Shown here: positions 27,596-36,708 of the stretch, piece after piece
Numbering within the stretch: the first letter of the stretch is position 1
How the letters are laid out: each line of letters starts with the position of its first letter
NCBI RefSeq assembly: GCF_000325705.1
Contig: NC_019904.1
Location: forward strand, 4,094,001 to 4,158,000
Reading direction: 5' to 3'
Length of the DNA: 64,000 nt
From: Echinicola vietnamensis DSM 17526
GTDB taxonomy: Bacteria > Bacteroidota > Bacteroidia > Cytophagales > Cyclobacteriaceae
Position numbers and translations under genes: made by a program
Notes under the pieces: model-generated
The model's input: the letters and a program-made list of their open reading frames with translations, nothing else
The model's database searches: none
What the model was told of the DNA's origin: nothing

Positions 27596-28546
27596 GTGGA
27601 AGGAACAGCACATAACACAGAGCTGGACAGCAAAAAGAAAGCAACGATCATTACCATCATTGTGAACGTGTTGGTATTGGTGGGCATTTATTTTATTGTG
27701 GTATGGCGACCGCCTGTGCCGCCCATGGCACAATTTGGCCTTGAGCTTAATCTGGGCTTTACGGATGCTGGTAGTGGCAATGAACAGACCGAGACACCTC
27801 CTTCTGAAAGTGAACAAATCAATACGGAATCTCCAGCACCTGGAACGCCAGTGGAATCACCAGATCCCGTGCAGCCAGAAGCACAACCGGTGGCTCAGCC
27901 AGAATCACAGCCAAAGCCTACTGAATCTAAAAGCAGTTACGAAACCCGTTCCAATACCGCAAGCCCCTTGAAGGGCAGTGAAAAAAGTAAAGAAGCTGTC
28001 AAAGAGCCGGAGCAGCCAAAAGAAGAGGCGAAGCCGGTGACCAAACCTGCTAAAAAAGAAGAAAAGAAAGTGGAAGAAAAAGTGGAAGAGAAACCCACTA
28101 TCGACCAACGTGCTATTTTTGGTGCGGGAGGAAATAAGGGCAAGAGTTCCCAGTCATCAGCAGGAAGCAACCAAGGCAATTCCACGCAAAAGGGTGATCA
28201 GGGCAACCCTGAAGGCACCATTGATGGAAGGTCGTTGATGCAGTCCGGACAGGGAAATGCCGGGAATGGCGCCGGATATAATTTGGATCTGGCCGGATGG
28301 GATTTTGCGAGTAAGCCCAACATCCAAGATCGGGTTTCCAACCGAAATGGACGGATTGTTTTTAAGATCACCGTGGATGACAATGGGCGTGTGGCCAGGG
28401 CAATTCCATTGGAATATAATGTGACCAATGAAGTGCTTTCCTATTATCGGGGAATAGTGAATGGACTTACTTTCAAGCGAAAAGGGGGCAATCCGGCCGC
28501 CGAATATTCCGAAGGAAAAATCACCTTTATCATCAAAGTAGATTAA
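27596..28546 (+). CDS. TonB-like energy transducer
   Basis: A 316-residue protein whose start is GTG at 27596. There is one TM (about 17-37), then a long linker rich in Pro, Glu, Gln and Lys (about 60-170) that spans the periplasm. A Gly/Ser/Asn/Gln-rich stretch (GNQGNSTQKGDQGNPEG and neighbours) follows, and a C-terminal TonB-like domain (about 240-316; DRVSNRNGRIVFKITVDDNG). It links ExbB/ExbD to outer-membrane receptors. Many TonB proteins use a shorter linker; the Gly-rich part is unusual but consistent. It is 7 bp upstream of folC. Confidence 0.85.
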   Translation: MEGTAHNTELDSKKKATIITIIVNVLVLVGIYFIVVWRPPVPPMAQFGLELNLGFTDAGSGNEQTETPPSESEQINTESPAPGTPVESPDPVQPEAQPVAQPESQPKPTESKSSYETRSNTASPLKGSEKSKEAVKEPEQPKEEAKPVTKPAKKEEKKVEEKVEEKPTIDQRAIFGAGGNKGKSSQSSAGSNQGNSTQKGDQGNPEGTIDGRSLMQSGQGNAGNGAGYNLDLAGWDFASKPNIQDRVSNRNGRIVFKITVDDNGRVARAIPLEYNVTNEVLSYYRGIVNGLTFKRKGGNPAAEYSEGKITFIIKVD

Positions 28547-28553
28547 TCAACAG

Positions 28554-29846
28554 ATGACGTATCAGGAGACGTTGGACTACCTGTTCAATGCATTGCCGAT
28601 GTTTCAGCGGATCGGGGCAGCAGCGTTCAAGAAGGACCTCAGCAACACCGTTAAACTGTGTGAAGAATTGGGAAATCCCCAGCAGCAGTTTAAATCCATC
28701 CATGTGGCCGGTACCAATGGAAAAGGAAGTTCTTCCCATATGATTGCTGCGGTCCTCCAAGAGGCTGGCTACAAAGTGGGGCTTTATACTTCCCCACACC
28801 TAAAATCGTTTACTGAGCGGATCAAGATCAACGGTAAGGAAATTCCACCAGATAAAGTGGTGGCTTTTGTGGAGCAAAACCGAACATTTCTCGATAGCTT
28901 AAAGCCGAGCTTTTTTGAGATGACCGTGGGGTTGGCCTTTGCCCATTTCGCGGAGGAGAAAGTGGATTATGCGGTAGTGGAAGTAGGCATGGGCGGAAGG
29001 CTGGACAGTACCAATGTCATTACGCCTGAGGTATGCCTGATTACCAATATCGGATTGGACCATACCCAGTTTTTGGGCACAACTTTAGCAGAGATAGCAG
29101 GAGAAAAGGCAGGGATTATCAAACCAAAAGTTCCCGTGGTCATTAGCCAGTACCAGTCCGAAACAGTGGAAGTGTTCAAGGCAAAAGCGTTGGAGCACAA
29201 AGCCCCTGTTTTCTTTGCAGACCGCTATTATAGAGCTGTTCAGAAAGGTTTAAACACGAGCACTCAAAAGTGTGATTATCAGATAATTAAAAATAATACA
29301 GATACTGTCTATTCCTTAGACCTTTTTGGTAAATATCAGGAAAAAAACCTTCCAGGAGTATTGATGGTGTTAGAAGTGTTAAAAGAGCAGGGACTTCAGT
29401 TAGCACCATCCATCGTTCAGGCAGGACTAGCCCATGCCGCCGAAATTTCCGGTTTGAAAGGCAGGTTTCAGAAACTGGGCGATGCCCCCTTGGTCTACTG
29501 TGATACTGGTCATAATGAAGACGGTATGGGTCAGCTCATGGAGCAGCTCCAAGCCATGCCTTATGATGATTTCCATATCATTTTAGGAATGGTCAACGAC
29601 AAAGACCTTGGCAAGGTACTGGACCTTTTACCGAAATCGGCAAAATATGTGTTTTGTCAGGCCAATATTCCAAGGGCACTTCCGGCGGATGAGCTGCAGC
29701 AAAAAGCCACTGATCATGGTTTGGCGGGCGTAGTTATCAGGGATGTGAATGAAGCGTTGTCACAAACCTTAAAAAAAGCATCAAAAAACGACCTAATTTT
29801 TATCGGAGGCAGTACCTTTGTGGTCGCTGAAATCGAAAACTTATAA
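28554..29846 (+). CDS. folC: Bifunctional folylpolyglutamate synthase/dihydrofolate synthase
   Basis: A 430-residue ATP-dependent ligase that adds glutamate to folate. The P-loop is HVAGTNGKGSSSHMI (about 50-64). Other landmarks are the omega-loop region SPHLKSFTERIKING, the VEVGMGGRLDSTNVI motif, and the C-terminal domain with VYCDTGHNEDG and HIILGMVNDKDLGKVL. Length is normal. It lies 7 bp after the TonB-like gene, and its stop directly precedes the TrmB start. Confidence 0.95.
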   Translation: MTYQETLDYLFNALPMFQRIGAAAFKKDLSNTVKLCEELGNPQQQFKSIHVAGTNGKGSSSHMIAAVLQEAGYKVGLYTSPHLKSFTERIKINGKEIPPDKVVAFVEQNRTFLDSLKPSFFEMTVGLAFAHFAEEKVDYAVVEVGMGGRLDSTNVITPEVCLITNIGLDHTQFLGTTLAEIAGEKAGIIKPKVPVVISQYQSETVEVFKAKALEHKAPVFFADRYYRAVQKGLNTSTQKCDYQIIKNNTDTVYSLDLFGKYQEKNLPGVLMVLEVLKEQGLQLAPSIVQAGLAHAAEISGLKGRFQKLGDAPLVYCDTGHNEDGMGQLMEQLQAMPYDDFHIILGMVNDKDLGKVLDLLPKSAKYVFCQANIPRALPADELQQKATDHGLAGVVIRDVNEALSQTLKKASKNDLIFIGGSTFVVAEIENL

Positions 29847-29847
29847 A

Positions 29848-30507
29848 ATGGGCAGAAATAAGCTGGCGAGATTTAAAGCCAACGAGGAGAATCGAAATGT
29901 GGTTCAGGAAGGAAAGGAAATCTTCGAACGCATCAAAGGGAATTGGAGGAAAGAACAGTTTAAGAATGAGCGCTCCATCGTAGTGGAGTTGGCGTGTGGT
30001 AGGGGCGAATTTACTGTGGGGCTGGCGAGAGAGTATCCTGATCAAAACTTTATCGGGGTGGACATCAAGGGTTCCCGGATCTGGAAGGGCAGCACCATAG
30101 CCATTGAAGAGGGCTTGGAGAATGTGGCGTTTTTGCGCACTCAGATCGAACAGCTGGAACGTTTTTTTGAAGAAAAAGAGATCAGCGAACTTTGGATTAC
30201 TTTTCCAGATCCTCGTCCCAGGGATGGGGATGAGAAAAAGCGGTTGACTTCTCCTAGGTTTCTGGAAATGTACAAGCCGTTGATTCAGGAAGATGGCTGG
30301 ATTCATTTTAAGACGGATAACACCGGACTGTTTGCGTATACGTTAGCATTGCTTCAGGAGAGGGAGGATATCAAGGACTTGGCTTTCACTCACGATTTTT
30401 ATGCATCTACATTCAGAGACGACCACCACGGCATCAAGACCCGTTATGAGGCGATGTTCAGTGCCAAGGGAGAAAAAATCAAATATTTGAAGTTTCGGTT
30501 TAGGTAG
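29848..30507 (+). CDS. trmB: tRNA (guanine-N7)-methyltransferase
   Basis: A SAM-dependent enzyme making m7G46 in tRNA. The frame is open from 29818, inside folC, but the ATG at 29848 (MGRNKLARFKANEENRNV) gives the usual Bacteroidota TrmB start and a length of 219 residues. VVELACGRGEFTVGLA is the SAM-binding motif, IGVDIKGSRIWKG the next strand, and LWITFPDPRPRDGDEKKRL the TrmB signature. It ends the housekeeping/TonB block. Confidence 0.95.
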   Translation: MGRNKLARFKANEENRNVVQEGKEIFERIKGNWRKEQFKNERSIVVELACGRGEFTVGLAREYPDQNFIGVDIKGSRIWKGSTIAIEEGLENVAFLRTQIEQLERFFEEKEISELWITFPDPRPRDGDEKKRLTSPRFLEMYKPLIQEDGWIHFKTDNTGLFAYTLALLQEREDIKDLAFTHDFYASTFRDDHHGIKTRYEAMFSAKGEKIKYLKFRFR

Positions 30508-30638
30508 GCAATGGCTTTCATAAATGAGGCTTGTTTTTCACCGATTTAATGGTTTGATAACCTAAATTGGGCATGTGTAAAGCGCAAAACAGGTACATTG
30601 GGTCATGAAAATCAAGTGCTCATCTAAGCTATATTTTT

Positions 30639-31193
30639 ATGAAACACTTCCTTGCTTTTATACTTTTGGTTTGCTGTTATCACCAGCTGTCTGCTCAGGA
30701 AGTTTGTTGGTGTGACTTTACGGTTTTATCTGAAAATGGACGCTATAAGGCAAAAGTAGAGGCGGACGATGCGGAGAATGGAAAAGCCAACCATCGGTCA
30801 GACTGGAAGATCCGGGTTTTTGAACAGACCAATGGCCAAGAAACGTTGCTGTGGGAGGCACCTTACCGCTATGCTGGTAAACCAATGGGAGCCTTGTCCA
30901 ATGATGGTCAGTACTTCACTTATGTTGAAAATTGGTTTTACCAAGACCAATCTTTTATCCAAATCTATAAAAATGGACAGCTGATACCTTTCCCAATTAC
31001 GGGAAAGTCTCTTGGTATTCCGCGGAGAAAACTAAAGAAGGGCGAACGACACTATTATTGGCTGGCTGAAACCGGTAATCCGTATACATTTAAGGAAGAT
31101 GCTGCAGGAAATGCCTATTTGTTCATCCGCTCGATTGATGGGCAGGAGTATCCTATACATTTGGAATATGGGACCTTTATAGCAGCATCCTGA
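30639..31193 (+). CDS. Secreted hypothetical protein
   Basis: A 184-residue protein with signal peptide MKHFLAFILLVCCYHQLSAQ. The mature part is beta-rich (FTVLSENGRYKAKVEADD, WKIRVFEQTNGQETLLWEAP, DGQYFTYVENWFYQDQSFIQ), resembling the repeated strands of WD-like or DPP-IV-type propellers, but it is too short for a full propeller. Two Cys (EVCWCDF) follow the leader. I do not recognise the family. It is a single gene with its own terminator. Confidence 0.75.
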   Translation: MKHFLAFILLVCCYHQLSAQEVCWCDFTVLSENGRYKAKVEADDAENGKANHRSDWKIRVFEQTNGQETLLWEAPYRYAGKPMGALSNDGQYFTYVENWFYQDQSFIQIYKNGQLIPFPITGKSLGIPRRKLKKGERHYYWLAETGNPYTFKEDAAGNAYLFIRSIDGQEYPIHLEYGTFIAAS

Positions 31194-31213
31194 TGCTTAT
31201 TGTCAGAATTATT

Positions 31214-31245
31214 AAAAAAAAGCCCCTAAAACTGGGGCTTTTTTG
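31214..31245 (+). terminator. Rho-independent terminator
   Basis: A-run, then AGCCCC, a 7-nt loop, GGGGCT and a run of five further T, directly after the 30639-31193 gene. It can also work on the minus strand because of the A-run. Confidence 0.85.
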
Positions 31246-31322
31246 TTAATGATAGTGAACCTCTGGAGGGATTTTAATAAATTGATAACACATAATCAAA
31301 ATAACTTCGACTGGTTATTTAC

Positions 31323-31330
31323 TAATTTTG
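31323..31330 (+). promoter_or_regulatory. Candidate -7 promoter element of the sigma-factor gene
   Basis: TAATTTTG fits TAnnTTTG and lies 45 bp before the ECF sigma start. The -33 element is not clear. Confidence 0.35.
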
Positions 31331-31375
31331 ATTTATTCGATCATCTTACTGATACTTTCGCATTAAGTCGTTTTA

Positions 31376-31945
31376 ATGAAAAACAAGAAAGACCAAAGCA
31401 ACATGTCGTCATCAAGCAACCAGTTTACACTGGAGCAGGTCTTTTATCGTTTTCATAAAAAGCTAGTCTATTTTTCGTTTCAATTTGTCAAAGACAAGAG
31501 TCAGGCAGAAGACCTTGTTCAGGAGGTGTTCATACAGTTTGCACAAAAGGAGGAGGCACTTCAGCAGGGGGAAGCTTATATCCAAAATTATCTTTACAAA
31601 GCGGTCAAAAACAAAAGCCTCAATTCTCTGCGTGATCAAAAGCAAAAGTTAGGAATTGCTGATGAGGTGTTGTCGATTTCAAATGAGGATCAGACGATAA
31701 TCCAGCGGATGATTCAGGCAGAAGTGATGGATGAGCTGTATGCGGCCATGGAGGCGCTGCCCGAAGGCTGTAGGAAAGTGTCAGCACTTGGTTTTTTAGA
31801 GGGAAAATCCAATCAGGAAATTGCTGATCAACTTGGCGTGTCCATCAATACCGTCAAAACCCAAAAACAGCGAGGTCTAAAGCTTCTTCGGTCAAGGCTT
31901 AACCCTGAGGTAATTTATACCCTGGTTTTATTAATGAATTGTTAA
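31376..31945 (+). CDS. ECF-type RNA polymerase sigma factor
   Basis: A 189-residue FecI-like sigma factor. Region 2 (about 25-90) has the EDLVQEVFIQFAQK and AYIQNYLYKAVKNKSLNSLR patterns, and region 4 (about 125-175) has ALPEGCRKVSALGFLEGKSN followed by the HTH IADQLGVSINTVKTQKQRGL. It probably directs transcription of the SusCD locus downstream when released by the FecR protein. A later start (MSSSSNQ) is possible. FecR follows after 101 bp, then SusC, the standard SusC-FecR-sigma arrangement of trans-envelope signalling. Confidence 0.93.
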   Translation: MKNKKDQSNMSSSSNQFTLEQVFYRFHKKLVYFSFQFVKDKSQAEDLVQEVFIQFAQKEEALQQGEAYIQNYLYKAVKNKSLNSLRDQKQKLGIADEVLSISNEDQTIIQRMIQAEVMDELYAAMEALPEGCRKVSALGFLEGKSNQEIADQLGVSINTVKTQKQRGLKLLRSRLNPEVIYTLVLLMNC

Positions 31946-32046
31946 GGAGTGTTATCACAATATTAATTGTAATTTTTTTTATAAAAATCCACATTTTCTT
32001 TCACCCGATAGGATGGTTTGTGTGTAATAAGGGCAAATACACATGA

Positions 32047-33240
32047 ATGAACGATCATCAATACATACAATATTATACTCAGCTTATTCTCAAAAGCCTT
32101 AAGGAGGGCCTTACGATTGCGGAACATGAGCAATTGGAAGAGTGGTTGGCCCAAAGTGAAGAGAACAGGGTGTATTATGAGCAGCTCCAGCAGGAGGAAC
32201 ACCTGGAAGCAGAGATGGAGTTTTTTTCCTCTATAGATTCCGATCGAGCTTTTGATCGGCTAAAACAGCAGTTGCATCCATCTGAGGAAGAGGATAAAGT
32301 CCAAAGGGTTTGGTGGAAGCCTTATGTTGCGGCAGCGGCAATATTAGCCATTTTACTATTGAGTTGGGGGATGTTTGGGAACTTGCTGTCCATTTCAGAA
32401 AATCCTGTCCATAAGCCATTGCTGAGTGAAGATATTGCGCCGGGTACGGATAAAGCCATACTGGTTCTTCCCGACGGGGAGCAGATCGTTTTGGACGCAG
32501 CGCATGAGGGAACCTTGAAAGAAGACGATGGTGTCACCGTGGCCAAGAAAGTCAATCAAGTGATATTTAACGTGCAAAAGGATTTTGCAGCCACAGGAGG
32601 CGCTAAAATGAACAGGGTTTTTGTGCCCAAAGGAGGGAAGTATCAAGTGGTATTGGCAGATGGAACCAAGGTTTGGCTAAACAGTGCTTCATCTCTCGAA
32701 TTCCCATCAAACTTTACAGGCACATCCAGAAGGGTCAGCCTTAAGGGCGAAGGGTACTTCGAAGTGGCGCATAATCCTGACAACCCTTTTATCGTACAGG
32801 CCGAAGACACGGAAGTAAAAGTGCTGGGGACCCATTTTAATATCAACACTTATGACAATGAGCCGGTAGGCAAAACCACCTTACTGGAAGGAAGTGTGCA
32901 GGTAGCATATATAGGACAACAAAAGATTATTTCGCCCGGAGAGCAATTGCTTTCAGCTGATGGATTGCCTGTCAAGACAATAGATACGCGTCAGGTGGTG
33001 GCTTGGAAGGAGGGGCTTTTTATGTTTAAGAGTACTGGGCTTGATGATATTTTAAGACAACTGGAACGCTGGTACGCCATCAAGGTCGCTAAGGATGGTG
33101 AAATACCGGACAAGCATTTTAGCGGCACCATATCCATGGATACCCATTTATCCAAAGTCTTGGGTATGTTGGAATTGTCAGGAGCAATCGAATTTGAAAT
33201 AAAAAACGGAACTGTCTATGTAAAAAACACCACCAAATGA
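32047..33240 (+). CDS. FecR family anti-sigma factor
   Basis: A 397-residue inner-membrane protein. The cytoplasmic N-terminus (about 1-90, LKEGLTIAEHEQLEEWLA) binds the sigma factor. One TM lies at about 94-115 (VAAAAILAILLLSWGMFG). The periplasmic FecR domain is at about 185-290 (VFVPKGGKYQVVLADGTKVW, VSLKGEGYFEVAHNPDNPF), and a DUF4974-like C-terminus at about 320-397 (FKSTGLDDILRQLERWYAIK) is likely to touch the STN domain of SusC. It transmits substrate occupancy of the outer-membrane receptor to the sigma factor encoded just upstream. Confidence 0.95.
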   Translation: MNDHQYIQYYTQLILKSLKEGLTIAEHEQLEEWLAQSEENRVYYEQLQQEEHLEAEMEFFSSIDSDRAFDRLKQQLHPSEEEDKVQRVWWKPYVAAAAILAILLLSWGMFGNLLSISENPVHKPLLSEDIAPGTDKAILVLPDGEQIVLDAAHEGTLKEDDGVTVAKKVNQVIFNVQKDFAATGGAKMNRVFVPKGGKYQVVLADGTKVWLNSASSLEFPSNFTGTSRRVSLKGEGYFEVAHNPDNPFIVQAEDTEVKVLGTHFNINTYDNEPVGKTTLLEGSVQVAYIGQQKIISPGEQLLSADGLPVKTIDTRQVVAWKEGLFMFKSTGLDDILRQLERWYAIKVAKDGEIPDKHFSGTISMDTHLSKVLGMLELSGAIEFEIKNGTVYVKNTTK

Positions 33241-33336
33241 AAAGCCGATGGTTCTCGCAAAACCACCGGCAAGGCTGATCAATGCCACTTAACCTCACAT
33301 TAAAATTTTATCGATCAACATCTAATTTGTAAAGTT

Positions 33337-36300
33337 ATGAAATTAACCCACTTAGAACAAGGTGGACAAGGGGTATCTTTTGCCCCGCCCAATTACCTTT
33401 TGGTTATGAAATGGACCTTAATTTTATGTTTGTCACTCGTATTTCAGGTAACGGCCAAAGTCCACTCGCAGGAGTTGACCTTGAAGGCCAAGGGACTTCC
33501 CTTGAAAGAGGTGATGGAAATGATAGAGTCGCAATCCAAGTATCGGTTTGTGTTTAACGACGAAACGGTAAGCCAATCGAAGCCGGTTTTTGTAGATGTA
33601 GAGAGCGGATCATTGAAATCGACCCTTTCTGAAGTGTTTTCCAATCAACCGTTCACCTATGAATTGGTAGACACATACATTGTAATCAAACCAAAAGCAG
33701 GGATACCGGCAGCTATTATTGAAATCACCGGTACCGTGCTGGGTGAAGACGGAGAACCGCTCCCCGGGGCTACGGTACGTGTGAAAGGCAGTTCGAGAGG
33801 GACCGTCACCGACCTGGATGGAACATTTGCCTTCAGTGGTTTGGAAGAGGATGCTGTGCTGGTCGTTTCTTTTATCGGGTATGATCCCCAAGAAATTCCC
33901 GTAAACAGCCGCAGCAAAATTGAAGTGATTCTTAAGCCATCCCAAAACGACTTATCAGAGATTGTGGTGATTGGATATGGGCAGCAGGACAGAAAGGAAG
34001 TTACCAGTGCCATTTCCAACTTTCGCCCAGATGAGAAAAATTTTCGGCAGGTATTGGGACCTGACCAGCTGATGCAGGGCAGAATGCCCGGGGTACACGT
34101 CGGTGCAGGAGCAGGGACTCCCGGAAGTAATGTCCGCGTAAGTATTAGGGGAATAGGCTCACTTAGTGGCCAAAACGAACCCCTTTATGTCGTAGATGGT
34201 ATTCCATTGGTCAACCACAATGCAGCATTATTTAACTTGGGAGAGGGCATGAATCCACTTTCAGAACTGAATCCCAATGACATCGAATCCATAGAGGTGC
34301 TGAAAGACGCAGCGTCTGCCGCCATTTATGGCTCTAGGGCCACCAATGGGGTGGTGATCATCACGACCAAATCCGGTAAGGCAGGACAATCCAGCTTAAA
34401 TATTGAAACCAACTTCGGAATCCAGTACCTGCCAAATCTGGACAAGCTTAAAATGGCCGATTCTGATCTATATTTGGAAGTGCTTAACGAAGCCCGTTAC
34501 AACTACAACCAGCAAAACGGTTATTCTCCCGGAGACGGCAATTTTGTGGATTATATGGAAGATCCTTATCCCGGTTTGCCAGATACCAATTGGCTGGACC
34601 TCGTGCTAAGGGATGCGCTGGTTTCTAACGTCAATGTTTCATTTTCTACAGGAACCGACAAAACCAAACTTTACATATCAGGTGGTTATCTGAACCAAGA
34701 AGGTGTCATCAAGACCAATGATTACAAGAAATACAATGCGAAGATCAATGTTACCCACCAAGCGGTAAATTGGTTGGAAATCGGTACGAATACCAACTTG
34801 AGTTTTTCCCGAAACCATCGGATTCCAAACGGCACGTATGGTTCGTCCATATTTTTGAGAAGTATGGGCCAACGTCCCTTTGATCGACCTTATAAGCCCA
34901 ATGGTGATTATTATGTCGGTGGCACAGAGGAGTTGGTTTACCACAACAACCTTCAAATCCTCAATGAGCAGAATACGAAACTGGATAATTACCGGATGCT
35001 GGGAAACGTTTATGCAGACATCAAGTTTAGCCCCTCTTTTCACTTGAAGAACAGCTTTGGCATGGACGCCATTTATACAGAAGATTACCTGTATTATACA
35101 GATGAGCATCCTTATGGTGCTGGCCAGGGGCGTTTGCTTGATGAGCGAAGGATGATGACCAATGGACTGATCGAGAACACTTTATATTTTGACCACACTT
35201 TTGGGAAGCTTAGCGTGAATGCTTTGGTGGGGCACTCATACCAAAAAGTGACGACCAGCACCAATTACATCGATGGAAGAGGATTCCCATCTCCTTCATT
35301 TGACGTGCTTTCCGTGGCCAGTGAGATCGCCAATGCTTCTTCTGGTTTTGGAGAAAATGCACTGGAATCTTACTATAGCCGGGCCAATTTGAGCTGGGAA
35401 GACAAATATTTGCTATCCCTATCCATTCGTGCGGATGGTTCATCCAAGTTTTCTCCTGAGAAACGATATGGATCTTTTCCATCCATTTCTGCAGGATGGA
35501 ACTTGTCTGACGAGAATTTCTGGAAGTTTTCCCAGACGGACCTTAAACTCCGTGCCAGTTATGGCGCCACGGGTAACCAAGACGGTATCGGCAGTTATGC
35601 ATATCAGGCCTTGATGAGCGGTGGAGCAAATTATGCCGGCAACAGTGGGTTGTCTATCTCTACTTTTGGTAATCCCAACCTGACCTGGGAGACGGCCAAC
35701 CAGTTTGACGTAGGCATTGACTTGGGCTTATGGAGCGGTAAAGCAAACTTTTCAGCGGATTACTTTATCAAAAACACTGAAAATCTGCTTTATAACATGC
35801 CCATTCATGCGACCAGCGGATTTAGCAGTGTGACCAGTAATATCGGTTCGATGAGAAATACTGGATTGGAGTTTTTGTTGGACTACAACCACCGCTTTGG
35901 TGAGCTACAGTGGCAGTCCAGCTTCAATATTTCCTTTATCCAAAATGAACTTACTTCCTTGTTGGGAGATGATCCCTTGCTGATCGGAGCCAATAGAACC
36001 CTGCAAGTGGGCGAAGAAGTGGGAAGTTTCTACATGTACAAAATGTTGGGAATCTTCCAGACCGATGAGGAAGTTCCAGAACCGCTATACGAACAAGGTG
36101 TTCGTGCAGGGGATGTCCATTATGAGGATGTGAACGGTGACGGCATCATCAATGTGGACGACCGTCAGATCATCGGTACTTCCAATCCTGATTTTTACGG
36201 TGGCTGGTCCAATACCTTTCAATACAAGAATTTTGACCTAAGTGCTTTCTTGACCTTTTCGCAGGGCTCAGAAATCTATGCAAACTGGAGGATCACCACC

Positions 36301-36687
36301 GAAAGGCTGGGCAGTGGAAGACAAGGATTCAGAGAGGAGCCCGCCCTAGAGCGATGGACAGGGCCCGGTACCAGCAATGAGGTGCCCAGAGCGATCCACG
36401 GCACGGGGTACAATACTTATAATTCTTCCCGTTTTCTGGAGGATGCCTCCTTCTTACGCTTGAGGACCTTGAGCTTGGGCTATTCCTTGCCGCAATCCCT
36501 ATTGGAAAAATTGCAAATGAGCAAGCTTAGGATTTTTGTACAAGGGGAGAACCTTTACCTGTTCAGCAATTATACAGGGCTGGATCCGGAGGTTTCCAAG
36601 AACTATGATGCGCGGTATATGTCAGATGACAACATGAACCTGCCACAGCCAAGAACAATCAGACTGGGCTTGAATGCTTCATTTTAA
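33337..36687 (+). CDS. SusC-family TonB-linked outer-membrane receptor with STN domain
   Basis: A 1116-residue protein. A leader (TM about 25-45) precedes an STN/secretin N-terminal domain (about 50-115; LTLKAKGLPLKEVMEMIESQ) used for signalling to FecR. A carboxypeptidase-D regulatory-like domain (about 127-210; GEPLPGATVRVKGSSRGTVT), a plug (about 230-340; VVIGYGQQDRKEVTSAIS, SIRGIGSLSGQNEPLYVVDG) and the barrel ending in RTIRLGLNASF follow. It imports a glycan captured with SusD, driven by TonB. The STN domain pairs with the sigma/FecR genes upstream. susD follows after 21 bp. Confidence 0.97.
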   Translation: MKLTHLEQGGQGVSFAPPNYLLVMKWTLILCLSLVFQVTAKVHSQELTLKAKGLPLKEVMEMIESQSKYRFVFNDETVSQSKPVFVDVESGSLKSTLSEVFSNQPFTYELVDTYIVIKPKAGIPAAIIEITGTVLGEDGEPLPGATVRVKGSSRGTVTDLDGTFAFSGLEEDAVLVVSFIGYDPQEIPVNSRSKIEVILKPSQNDLSEIVVIGYGQQDRKEVTSAISNFRPDEKNFRQVLGPDQLMQGRMPGVHVGAGAGTPGSNVRVSIRGIGSLSGQNEPLYVVDGIPLVNHNAALFNLGEGMNPLSELNPNDIESIEVLKDAASAAIYGSRATNGVVIITTKSGKAGQSSLNIETNFGIQYLPNLDKLKMADSDLYLEVLNEARYNYNQQNGYSPGDGNFVDYMEDPYPGLPDTNWLDLVLRDALVSNVNVSFSTGTDKTKLYISGGYLNQEGVIKTNDYKKYNAKINVTHQAVNWLEIGTNTNLSFSRNHRIPNGTYGSSIFLRSMGQRPFDRPYKPNGDYYVGGTEELVYHNNLQILNEQNTKLDNYRMLGNVYADIKFSPSFHLKNSFGMDAIYTEDYLYYTDEHPYGAGQGRLLDERRMMTNGLIENTLYFDHTFGKLSVNALVGHSYQKVTTSTNYIDGRGFPSPSFDVLSVASEIANASSGFGENALESYYSRANLSWEDKYLLSLSIRADGSSKFSPEKRYGSFPSISAGWNLSDENFWKFSQTDLKLRASYGATGNQDGIGSYAYQALMSGGANYAGNSGLSISTFGNPNLTWETANQFDVGIDLGLWSGKANFSADYFIKNTENLLYNMPIHATSGFSSVTSNIGSMRNTGLEFLLDYNHRFGELQWQSSFNISFIQNELTSLLGDDPLLIGANRTLQVGEEVGSFYMYKMLGIFQTDEEVPEPLYEQGVRAGDVHYEDVNGDGIINVDDRQIIGTSNPDFYGGWSNTFQYKNFDLSAFLTFSQGSEIYANWRITTERLGSGRQGFREEPALERWTGPGTSNEVPRAIHGTGYNTYNSSRFLEDASFLRLRTLSLGYSLPQSLLEKLQMSKLRIFVQGENLYLFSNYTGLDPEVSKNYDARYMSDDNMNLPQPRTIRLGLNASF

Positions 36688-36708
36688 AACCAATCAAAGA
36701 AGAGAATT

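Noticed and set aside
31946..32046. Promoter between the sigma and FecR genes
   Set aside because: T-rich sequence is present but there is no convincing -33/-7 pair, so no separate promoter is called.
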